5,114 nucleotides of DNA from Verrucomicrobiota bacterium (GTDB lineage: Bacteria > Verrucomicrobiota > Verrucomicrobiia > Chthoniobacterales > UBA10450): contig QHPZ01000176.1 in NCBI GenBank assembly GCA_003219225.1, positions 1 to 5,114 on the forward strand, in the 5' to 3' direction. The position numbers and the translations under genes were made by a program. The number at the start of each line of letters is the position of its first letter. Position 1 is the first letter of the stretch. The notes under the pieces are model-generated. The model was not told where the DNA came from and ran no database searches. It saw only the letters and a list, made by a program, of their open reading frames with translations. Below are positions 1 through 5,113 of the stretch, piece after piece.

Positions 1-148
1 CGCCGCGACTCAAATTCGTCGCGCTCGGTTTCTTGCCGGAGCTGCGGCGCGTTCCGGGCCTGTGGCCGGGGCGCGCACCGGATCGTGTGCGTGCACCGCG
101 GCTGTCGGTGTTTGGCAATACCAGTTCGGACTTGTTCTTGTGCGACAT
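1..148 (-). CDS. Possible small basic hypothetical protein, 3' end outside window
   Basis: I do not recognise this protein. An ATG at 148-146 on the minus strand opens a frame that stays open for 49 codons to the window edge. The start lies 20 bases downstream of the stop of the basic 80-residue gene on the same strand, so the two could share a transcript. The peptide begins MSHKNKSELV and is rich in Arg, Lys, Gly, Ser and Pro, so it looks disordered and possibly nucleic-acid binding. GC at third codon positions is high (about 37 of 49). No good Shine-Dalgarno sequence precedes the ATG. A plus-strand frame is also open here (3-287), so the coding strand is not certain. I favour the minus strand because the plus frame would run deep into the better supported gene at 169-411. 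Confidence 0.3.
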   Translation of the reverse strand, partial: MSHKNKSELVLPNTDSRGARTRSGARPGHRPGTRRSSGKKPSATNLSRG

Positions 149-168
149 TTGCGCAAGTAGCTTAGCGA

Positions 169-411
169 TTAACGGCGCTTCTTTTTGCGGCCGCCTTTTC
201 GTCCGCCTTTGCGCGAGCTCGGTTTACTCCGTTTCTTTCCGCGACCACCGCCGCCCTTTTTGCGGCCGCGCTTCTCCGATTTGTTGACCGTCGCCCAGGC
301 GCGTCGAGATGCTTCCTTCTTGCTGACGCCGCGTTTCTTGTAACCGCGCGCGATCTTCTCGGCTTTGCGCTTTTGTTTGCCGGTGTATTTCTTTTTACTT
401 CCTCGTGCCAT
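169..411 (-). CDS. Small highly basic protein, 'plasmid stabilization protein'-like family
   Basis: This 80-residue protein begins MARGSKKKYTGKQKRKAEKI and continues GYKKRGVSKKEASRRAWATV up to about residue 42. That core (K-Y-T-x-K-Q-K-R-K-A-E ... G-Y-x-K-R-G-V-S-x-x-E-A-x-R-R-A-W-A-T-V-N-K) is the conserved part of a small bacterial family that databases usually call 'plasmid stabilization protein'. No toxin-antitoxin or partition role is established that I know of. Residues 45-80 are a disordered tail in which 20 of 36 residues are Lys or Arg, with repeated R-K-G-G units. The tail resembles histone H1-like tails, which suggests DNA or RNA binding by inference. On the minus strand a purine-rich Shine-Dalgarno tract (GGAGG at 430-426) lies upstream, but 14 bases from this ATG. 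Another out-of-frame ATG lies nearer, at 421. The gene is divergent from the DUF421 gene. Confidence 0.8.
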   Translation of the reverse strand: MARGSKKKYTGKQKRKAEKIARGYKKRGVSKKEASRRAWATVNKSEKRGRKKGGGGRGKKRSKPSSRKGGRKGGRKKKRR

Positions 412-549
412 AAATCGCCATAAATCCTCCCCTTCCTTTTCCCCACAAATGGAACGTAACCGGCACGCTCGACAGATTTATTTTTAGCCCGTTGGCAAGA
501 TCGACATACACTCGGCCCGCTTTTTTGTGGCGATAAGATTTTTGGAATT
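412..549. promoter_or_regulatory. Divergent intergenic region
   Basis: These 138 bases separate two divergent genes and must hold the promoter of each if they are transcribed independently. The region is more AT-rich than the flanking genes, with T- and A-runs at about 479-486 and 523-528. I see no convincing -35/-10 pair for either direction. TTGGCA at 492-497 and TACACT at 507-512 on the plus strand are suggestive but wrongly spaced for one promoter. The clearest signal is the minus-strand purine tract ending in GGAGG (430-426), the ribosome-binding site for the small basic gene. Confidence 0.4.
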
Positions 550-1065
550 ATGAATGCAATTTACGATTTCTTACGACCGCTTCTGGGGCTCGGGATGGAG
601 CCAAAGGATTTAGGTTTGCTGCAAGTATCGTTGCGCGGCGTCGTCATTTTTCTTTTCGCGCTCATCATGGTACGCTTAAGTAGCAAACGCTCCCTCGCGG
701 AGAAAACCGCGTTTGACGCAATCCTGCTCGTCATTCTCGCGTCGGTGCTTTCGCGCGCTATCAACGGCAGCGCCGGTTTTTTCACGTCAATTGGCTGCAG
801 CTTTGTTCTTGTTTTTTTGCATCGCCTTTTCAGTTGGATCGCCTGCCGGTCGCATGCCTTTGGCAAACTCATCAAAGGCTGCCCGGCGATCGTTATCGAA
901 AATGGCCGGCTGCAGCCCGACGCGATGCGGCGCAATCTGATTTCCAATCACGATCTCGAGGAGGACCTGCGCCTCGACGCCCAAACTGAGGACGTAGCAA
1001 AGATCAAAATCGCCCGCCTCGAACGCAGCGGCGATATCAGTTTTATCAAAGCAACTGGCGGCTAA
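550..1065 (+). CDS. DUF421 / YetF-type inner-membrane protein
   Basis: This 171-residue protein has the layout of DUF421 (YetF/YcaP-like) proteins. It has an N-terminal block of hydrophobic segments at about residues 24-43, 55-72 and 76-97, followed by a small soluble C-terminal domain. The conserved family pattern is visible as K-R-S-L-A-E-K-T-A-F-D-A-I-L near 46-59, a V-L-S-R-A-I-N motif at 66-72, and R-S-H-A-F-G-K-L-I-K-G at 100-110. A strand plus 'ENGRL' turn follows at 113-121, then the 'D-L-E-E-D-L-R' helix at 135-141. The C-terminal half probably forms the family's small alpha/beta domain. The molecular function of DUF421 proteins is not established. The length is normal for the short form. 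The ATG has only a weak upstream purine stretch (TTGGAA). The gene ends 58 bases before the dehydrogenase ATG, with no terminator hairpin visible between them, so co-transcription is possible but unproven. Confidence 0.92.
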   Translation: MNAIYDFLRPLLGLGMEPKDLGLLQVSLRGVVIFLFALIMVRLSSKRSLAEKTAFDAILLVILASVLSRAINGSAGFFTSIGCSFVLVFLHRLFSWIACRSHAFGKLIKGCPAIVIENGRLQPDAMRRNLISNHDLEEDLRLDAQTEDVAKIKIARLERSGDISFIKATGG

Positions 1066-1123
1066 ATGGTCACGACCAAGTGGCCGCCGGCAACCCAACA
1101 ACCCTGTGCACTACATCGGCTTG

Positions 1124-2977
1124 ATGCACGTTTCGCTGCTGGTGCTCAGAATCCTGACACGCGCCTCACTTTTGTTGGCTTTGCTCGCAAGCGCGGCAAC
1201 GGCGCAGCCGTCTGCTGAAGATGGCCAATGGACGATGCCGGCCAAGAATTTTCAGAACACGCGCTACAGCGCACTGGATCAGATCAAGATCGACAATGCG
1301 AAGAATCTCCGCGTCGCGTGGACGTTTTCGACCGGCGTGAACCGCGGGCAGGAAGCGGCGCCGATTGTGGTCGGCGACACGATGTTCCTCGTCACGCCAT
1401 ACCCGAACATCCTTTACGCGCTCGACCTGAAGAACAAAGGCGCGGTGAAATGGAAATTTGAACCGCAGCCCGCGGCGGCGGCACAGGGCGTGGCCTGCTG
1501 TGACGTCGTCAATCGCGGCTGCGTTTTCGATAAAGGAAAAATTTTCTTCAACACGCTCGACGACAACGTCTGCGCGCTCGACGCGGCGACCGGCAAGTCG
1601 CTGTGGAAAACCAAAGTGGGCGAGATCAACCGCGGCGAAACCATGACGATGGTGCCGCTGGTGGTGCACGACAAAGTGCTGGTGGGAAATTCCGGCGGCG
1701 AATTCGGCGTGCGCGGCTGGCTGACCGCGCTCGACACAAACAGCGGCCAAATCGTGTGGCGCGCTTACAGCACTGGGCCGGATAGTGATTGTCTCATTGG
1801 ACCGGAGTTCAAACCATTTTACGAGAGCGAGCGCGGCAAAGATCTCGGTGTCAAAACGTGGCCACCAGAACGGTGGCAGATCGGCGGCGGCACGGTCTGG
1901 GGCTGGATCTCGTACGATGCGGGAGCGAACTTAATCTTTTACGGCACCGGCAATCCCGCTCCCTGGAATCCGGAGCTGCGGCCGGGCGACAACAAATGGA
2001 CTTGCGGCGTGTTCGCGCGCAATCCCGACACCGGCCAGGCGCAGTGGTTTTATCAATGGAATCCGCATGACGAATTCGCTCACGATGGCGTAAGCGAAAA
2101 CATCATTGTCGATCTTTCGATTGGCGGAAGTGCTGTAGCGTCCGCTGTCCCCAGCGGAAATAACAATTCCGATGCGCTGAGGACAGCGCACACTACAGCA
2201 TCGGCGATGCGTAAAGTGCTGATCTCGGCACAGCGCAACGGTTACGTTTACGTCCTCGATCGACTGACCGGGCAAGTGCTCTCGGCCGATCCCTTCATCC
2301 GCATCACCGCGAGCAAAGGCGTCGATCTAAAGACCGGCCGCATCATTAACAACGAAGAGAAAACGCCGCAGATCGGCAAAGTGATCCGCGATGTCGCGCC
2401 CGCTTCGGCGGGAGGAAAAGATTGGCAGCCGTGCGCGTGGTCGCCGCGCACCAACCTGCTCTACATCCCGCACCAAAACCTGGCGATGGATTACGAAGCT
2501 GTTGAAGCGAGCTATATCGAGGGCACGCCATACCTTGGCGCGAACATTAAGATGTACGCCAACGGCGGCGGGAAACGTGGCGAGTATTGCGCGTGGGATT
2601 CGGTGCGGCGCAAAAAAGTCTGGGCGATCCCGGAAGAATTTCCTGTCTGGAGCGGCACACTTGCCACGGCTGGCGACGTGACGTTCTACGGGACAATGGA
2701 GGGTTTCTTCAAAGCGGTGAACGCGCGAACCGGCGAACCGCTTTGGCAATTCAAAACCGAGTCGGGAATTGTCGGCCAGCCGACAACGTTCCTCGGACCC
2801 GACGGTAGACAATACGTGGCCGTGCTTTCCGGCGTCGGCGGCTGGGCCGGCGCGGTCGTTTCCGCCGACCTCGACACGCGCGATCCGACCGCAGCCCTCG
2901 GCTTCGCGAACGCGATGAAAGATCTACCGCAGGTTACGGCGAAAGGGGGGACGCTCTATGTGTTCGCGCTGCCATGA
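1124..2977 (+). CDS. PQQ-dependent alcohol dehydrogenase (methanol/ethanol dehydrogenase family), periplasmic
   Basis: An eight-bladed beta-propeller quinoprotein of 617 residues, expected to oxidise an alcohol or related substrate in the periplasm and pass electrons to a c-type cytochrome. The signal peptide is residues 1-27, with an A-T-A cleavage site before Gln-Pro. Family landmarks (ATG-1124 numbering) are the vicinal Cys pair 125-126, the metal-binding Glu193 in G-G-E-F-G-V-R-G, Asn277 in G-T-G-N-P-A-P-W-N, and tryptophan-docking repeats such as ALDAATGKSLW and AVNARTGEPLW. At the catalytic Asp position there is Ala319 (H-D-E-F-A-H-D-G). The lanthanide-type Asp two residues later (Asp321) is present. 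About 24 extra residues before R-N-G-Y-V-Y come from an in-frame REP element. I chose ATG 1124. An in-frame GTG at 1106 would add six residues, and neither start has a clear ribosome-binding site. The stop overlaps the cytochrome start (ATGA). The substrate cannot be told from sequence. Confidence 0.93.
   Translation: MHVSLLVLRILTRASLLLALLASAATAQPSAEDGQWTMPAKNFQNTRYSALDQIKIDNAKNLRVAWTFSTGVNRGQEAAPIVVGDTMFLVTPYPNILYALDLKNKGAVKWKFEPQPAAAAQGVACCDVVNRGCVFDKGKIFFNTLDDNVCALDAATGKSLWKTKVGEINRGETMTMVPLVVHDKVLVGNSGGEFGVRGWLTALDTNSGQIVWRAYSTGPDSDCLIGPEFKPFYESERGKDLGVKTWPPERWQIGGGTVWGWISYDAGANLIFYGTGNPAPWNPELRPGDNKWTCGVFARNPDTGQAQWFYQWNPHDEFAHDGVSENIIVDLSIGGSAVASAVPSGNNNSDALRTAHTTASAMRKVLISAQRNGYVYVLDRLTGQVLSADPFIRITASKGVDLKTGRIINNEEKTPQIGKVIRDVAPASAGGKDWQPCAWSPRTNLLYIPHQNLAMDYEAVEASYIEGTPYLGANIKMYANGGGKRGEYCAWDSVRRKKVWAIPEEFPVWSGTLATAGDVTFYGTMEGFFKAVNARTGEPLWQFKTESGIVGQPTTFLGPDGRQYVAVLSGVGGWAGAVVSADLDTRDPTAALGFANAMKDLPQVTAKGGTLYVFALP
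2131..2200. repeat. REP pair (BIME-like element) inserted in frame in the PQQ dehydrogenase
   Basis: A 70-bp element made of two inverted REP units. The outer arms are perfect inverted repeats, TGCTGTAG (2131-2138) and CTACAGCA (2193-2200). Inside are two perfect 7-bp hairpins: TCCGCTG/CAGCGGA (2141-2147 with 2152-2158, loop TCCC) and TGCGCTG/CAGCGCA (2173-2179 with 2184-2190, loop AGGA). Each unit has a GTAG tetranucleotide just outside the hairpin, the recognised hallmark of REPs processed by RAYT transposases. Read on the minus strand, the second unit differs by one base in 28 from the REP at 4556-4583. The element adds no stop codon or frameshift and accounts for the Ala/Ser/Asn/Thr-rich extra residues in the dehydrogenase. 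Confidence 0.93.
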
Positions 2978-3552
2978 ATGCATCACGAAGGACACGAAGA
3001 TCACGAAGGTTTAACCAGATTCTCCTCTTCGTGTTCTTCATGCTCATGCTCATGAGCTGCAAACGCGAGGAGCGCGCACTGGTCACCCAGTCACCATCAC
3101 TTGAAATGCAGCGGAGCCGTTATGAGGTGAACGTCGCGTCGAACGGAGAGTCGGCGCGCATAAAGACTTGGTTCGACCGAAACTCATGGTCGATGGCGCA
3201 GGGAAAACAGCTTTACGACGCTTACAATTGCGTCGGCTGTCACGCGCACGGCGGCGGCGGAATGGGTCCGCCGTTAATGGACGAAAAATGGATTTATGGC
3301 AGCGAGCCGCAGCAGATTTATGGCTCGATTGTTTATGGCCGCCCCAACGGAATGCCGTCGTTTCACGGAAAAATTCCCGACTCGCAGGTCTGGCCGATCG
3401 TCGCGTATGTGCGCAGCATGAGCGGCCTGGCCGATCAAAGCGCCGCCAACCCGCGCGACGATCACATGAAAGGTCCGCTGCCGCCGAGCTCAGTGCCGGA
3501 AAGCACGCCGCATGAGGTGTCGTTGCCGGAATCAGCGGAACAGCCGCGATGA
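2974..3552 (+). CDS. Monoheme cytochrome c lipoprotein
   Basis: A 192-residue membrane-anchored class I cytochrome c. Residues 1-28 form a lipoprotein signal peptide: Arg-rich n-region (R-R-T-R-R-S-R-R), hydrophobic ILLFVFFMLMLM, and lipobox L-M-S-C with Cys29 as the lipid-attached residue. The heme motif C-V-G-C-H is at 86-90 and the likely axial Met is Met127 in N-G-M-P-S-F. G-G-G-M-G-P-P-L-M and the A-Y-V-R-S-M helix complete the fold at about 74-150. The last 40 residues are a Pro/Ser/Glu-rich disordered tail. The gene overlaps the dehydrogenase stop and the coxB start by ATGA at each end, so translation is probably coupled. By position it is the likely electron carrier from the dehydrogenase to the oxidase (inference). 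The DNA encoding the signal peptide is an unusual inverted repeat (2984-3042). Confidence 0.92.
   Translation: MNASRRTRRSRRFNQILLFVFFMLMLMSCKREERALVTQSPSLEMQRSRYEVNVASNGESARIKTWFDRNSWSMAQGKQLYDAYNCVGCHAHGGGGMGPPLMDEKWIYGSEPQQIYGSIVYGRPNGMPSFHGKIPDSQVWPIVAYVRSMSGLADQSAANPRDDHMKGPLPPSSVPESTPHEVSLPESAEQPR
2984..3042. repeat. CACGAAG-type tandem and inverted repeat encoding a signal peptide
   Basis: Three tandem 9-mers (CACGAAGGA, CACGAAGAT, CACGAAGGT at 2984-2992, 2993-3001, 3002-3010) are followed by a pyrimidine-rich arm at 3025-3042. The reverse complement of that arm matches 2984-3001 at 15 of 18 positions, with a 23-base spacer. Repeats built on this CACGAAGGACACGAAG theme are familiar from intergenic DNA of several environmental bacterial groups (from memory, not checked). 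Here the repeat lies inside a gene: the purine arm encodes the Arg-rich n-region and the pyrimidine arm the Leu/Phe/Val h-region of the cytochrome's signal peptide. Confidence 0.75.
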
Positions 3553-4220
3553 ATAACAGCGCCGACATCATTCAATCGGCGCTGAATCCGGCGGCGGTGG
3601 AAGCGGCGCACATCGCCCGCCTGTGGTGGATTTTTTTCTGGGTCACGTTGTTGATCTTCGCGCTCGTGACGCTCGCTTTGGTATTCGCGTTCGTGCGACA
3701 CGCTCGGGATGCCACCAGCGAGCCACAGATCATCGGCGAACCGGACGCTCGCTCTCAAAGCCGCACCGCGGCTGTGGTGTGGAGCTTGGTGGCGATGACC
3801 GTCGCGATCCTGTTCGCGTTGCTGATCATCGATTTTTTTACCGGCAACAAGATCTACGCCGCGCCTGACGCGAACGCGCTCGGCATCAAGATCACCGGTC
3901 ATCAGTGGTGGTGGGAGATCGAATACCAGAATCCGCAGTCGAGCGAGATCGTCGCGACGGCGAACGAAATTCACGTGCCGGTTGGCAAACCGGTGAAGTT
4001 CGAGCTGCAATCGGTCGATGTGATTCACAGCTTCTGGGTGCCAAACATGCACGGCAAAAAAGATCTCGTGCCTGGTCATCCCACTACGACGTGGTTCGCC
4101 GCTACGCGCGCCGGCGAATTTCGCGGTCAATGTGCGGAGTATTGCGGCGAACAGCACGCGCACATGCGGCTGGTTTTTGTGGCGGAGCCGGCGCCGCAAT
4201 TCGACCATTGGCTGAGCTAA
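3549..4220 (+). CDS. coxB: Cytochrome c oxidase subunit II (caa3-type), N-terminal and CuA part, ended by an in-frame TAA
   Basis: CuA subunit of a heme-copper oxidase, which takes electrons from cytochrome c and passes them to subunit I. The 223 residues begin with S-A-L-N-P-A at 10-15, two membrane segments at about 25-49 and 74-95, then the periplasmic cupredoxin domain. The docking motif G-H-Q-W-W-W-E is at 117-123. CuA ligands are complete: His160 in V-I-H-S-F-W, then Cys195, Glu197, Cys199, His203 and Met206 in C-A-E-Y-C-G-E-Q-H-A-H-M. The start overlaps the cytochrome stop (ATGA). The frame ends at TAA 4218-4220, yet the same frame continues after it as a complete cytochrome c domain to 4529, which is the normal C-terminus of caa3-type CoxB fusions. 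The composite (981 bp) has the usual fusion length. The CuA domain alone could still be functional. Confidence 0.95.
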   Translation: MNNSADIIQSALNPAAVEAAHIARLWWIFFWVTLLIFALVTLALVFAFVRHARDATSEPQIIGEPDARSQSRTAAVVWSLVAMTVAILFALLIIDFFTGNKIYAAPDANALGIKITGHQWWWEIEYQNPQSSEIVATANEIHVPVGKPVKFELQSVDVIHSFWVPNMHGKKDLVPGHPTTTWFAATRAGEFRGQCAEYCGEQHAHMRLVFVAEPAPQFDHWLS

Positions 4221-4529
4221 CAAAAGAGATCTGCGCCGGAGCCGGCGAGCGATTCGGCGCGCCGTGGCCGTGACATTTTTGTTTCGCGGCAATGTGTCAT
4301 GTGTCACGCGATCCAGGGCACAAATGCACGCGCGACGCTTGGGCCTGATCTCACCCACGTCGCCAGCCGCAAAATGATCGCCGCCGGCGAGCTGCCGAAT
4401 ACGCGCGGTTATCTCGCGGGTTGGATTTTAAACGCGCAGGTCCTCAAACCCGGCACACAAATGCCGCCGACTCAACTCGGCGCCGATGATCTCAACGCGC
4501 TGCTCGATTATCTGGAGAGCTTGAAATGA
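4221..4529 (+). pseudogene. C-terminal cytochrome c domain of CoxB, separated by an in-frame stop codon
   Basis: Continuing the coxB frame past TAA 4218-4220 gives a linker (Q-K-R-S-A-P-E-P-A-S) and then a class I cytochrome c domain. The domain has R-G-R-D-I-F, heme motif C-V-M-C-H (codons 4293-4307), L-G-P-D-L-T-H, A-G-W-I-L, the axial Met in P-G-T-Q-M-P-P, and a final L-L-D-Y-L-E-S-L-K helix. This is the heme domain that caa3-type subunit II normally carries as a fusion. No ATG, GTG or TTG lies between the TAA and the heme motif. The first in-frame ATG (4299) is the Met inside C-V-M-C-H, so starting there would lose a heme-binding Cys and any export signal. The domain therefore cannot make a cytochrome alone. 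Either the gene carries a nonsense mutation (CAA to TAA is the simplest), the stop is read through, or the base is a sequencing error. The rest of the domain looks unmutated. Confidence 0.8.
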
Positions 4530-4555
4530 AGAGCGTAACGGACGATCAACGCTCC
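4526..4555 (+). other. Possible start of the next operon gene (coxA expected), displaced by REP/RAYT
   Basis: The stop of the coxB cytochrome domain (TGA 4527-4529) overlaps an ATG at 4526, the same ATGA arrangement seen at the two preceding junctions. In caa3 operons subunit I usually follows subunit II. The frame begins MKSVTDDQRS and meets the REP hairpins after about ten codons. It then stays open to the window edge, but there it is only the antisense of the RAYT gene and shows no subunit I features. This may be a remnant start, or chance. Confidence 0.3.
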
Positions 4556-4618
4556 TGCTGTAGCGTGCGCTGTCCTCAGCGCATCTTAGAATCCGCTGAG
4601 ACAGCGGAGCATACGTCA
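4556..4618. repeat. REP hairpin pair next to the RAYT gene
   Basis: The first unit (4556-4583) is TGCTGTAG plus CG, then a perfect 7-bp hairpin TGCGCTG/CAGCGCA (4566-4572 with 4577-4583, loop TCCT). The second, inverted unit holds TCCGCTG/CAGCGGA (4592-4598 with 4602-4608, loop AGA). Its minus-strand head reads GTAT instead of GTAG, and it begins exactly at the RAYT stop codon (4618-4616). The arrangement repeats that of the element at 2131-2200. Lying between convergent genes, the hairpins could also act as a bidirectional terminator or mRNA stabiliser, although no T-run follows them. Confidence 0.9.
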
Positions 4619-5113
4619 GACGCGGTCAATTCGAACAATTTCGCCAGCGTACGGCCAGTCGTCTGCATTCGCGACCAGCCCAGCACGCACCGGATTCTGC
4701 CGAACATAATCCCATTTCGCGGCATAGCTCTCATCGCTGCGCAGCAGATGATCGAAGGATCCTGGTTGCCAGAACGAGGACAACTTTTGACCGGCAATGC
4801 GAGCTGGCTTCTGCCCTTCTCGCGCCAGTGCCGCATCGAGATTCCGCTTCAAACCCTTGATCCAGTTGCCCAGGCTCACTCCGCAACCGAGCCCAAACCG
4901 GACAAACAGATGAATGTGATCCGGCATGATCACGTAGCGACCGACGCCGATCGAAGACTCCGCCGCCTCTTGGCAGTAGTCGATAAATGCCGCGTGTACT
5001 TCAATGGACATGAGAATCCGCTGCCGTTGGTAGGTGTTGAATGTGATGAGGTAGAGAGGCGCATCGAAACGTTGGAAAACCAAGTCGAGTCGCGGCGGCT
5101 TCTCTTTGAACAC
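4616..5113 (-). CDS. REP-associated tyrosine transposase (RAYT, Y1_Tnp / IS200-like TnpA family)
   Basis: A 165-residue single-domain HUH endonuclease of the family that cuts and joins single-stranded REP DNA. Visible landmarks are an N-terminal strand with L-Y-L-I-T-F-N-T-Y-Q-R at 20-30, the metal-binding HUH motif P-D-H-I-H-L-F-V at 64-71 (His66, His68), and F-W-Q-P-G-S-F-D-H at 114-122. Next comes the RAYT signature E-S-Y-A-A-K-W-D-Y-V-R-Q-N-P-V-R-A-G-L-V at 128-147, then D-W-P-Y-A. The nucleophile is Tyr136 or Tyr130. I favour 136, just before N-P-V. The length is typical and no frame damage is seen. The start used is GTG at 5113, one base from the edge, so the true start may lie outside the window. 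A REP pair abuts the stop codon, and a near-identical REP lies in the dehydrogenase gene, so these are probably its substrates. Confidence 0.95.
   Translation of the reverse strand: MFKEKPPRLDLVFQRFDAPLYLITFNTYQRQRILMSIEVHAAFIDYCQEAAESSIGVGRYVIMPDHIHLFVRFGLGCGVSLGNWIKGLKRNLDAALAREGQKPARIAGQKLSSFWQPGSFDHLLRSDESYAAKWDYVRQNPVRAGLVANADDWPYAGEIVRIDRV

Noticed and set aside
33..287. Plus-strand frame of 84 codons at the left end, open from base 3
   Set aside because: It overlaps most of the conserved minus-strand gene at 169-411, and its second half is simply that gene's antisense. Its first part cannot be fully excluded.
162..446. Overlapping minus-strand frame of 94 codons across the small basic gene
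   Set aside because: It is a frame-shifted shadow of the conserved 80-residue protein; its product is Arg/Ala-rich with no recognisable family pattern.
1066..1090. Possible terminator after the DUF421 gene
   Set aside because: Only a 5-bp stem (TGGTC/GACCA) with a 2-base loop and no T-run; too weak to call.
1166..1750. Long minus-strand frame opposite the dehydrogenase
   Set aside because: Antisense shadow of a strongly recognised PQQ dehydrogenase; His/Arg/Val-rich with no family features.
2131..2200. CRISPR-like or transcription terminator interpretation of the paired hairpins
   Set aside because: There are no regular spacers, and the element lies inside a coding sequence without a T-run. 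The GTAG heads and the match to the RAYT-linked repeat explain it as a REP pair.
3462..4358. 298-codon open frame on the minus strand opposite coxB
   Set aside because: It lies antisense to a coxB gene with all CuA ligands, spans the end of the cytochrome gene, and has the Arg/His-rich composition typical of antisense frames in GC-rich genes.
4299..4529. Stand-alone 76-residue cytochrome gene starting at ATG 4299
   Set aside because: That ATG lies inside the CVMCH heme motif, so the product would lack one heme cysteine and a signal peptide. The frame belongs to coxB.
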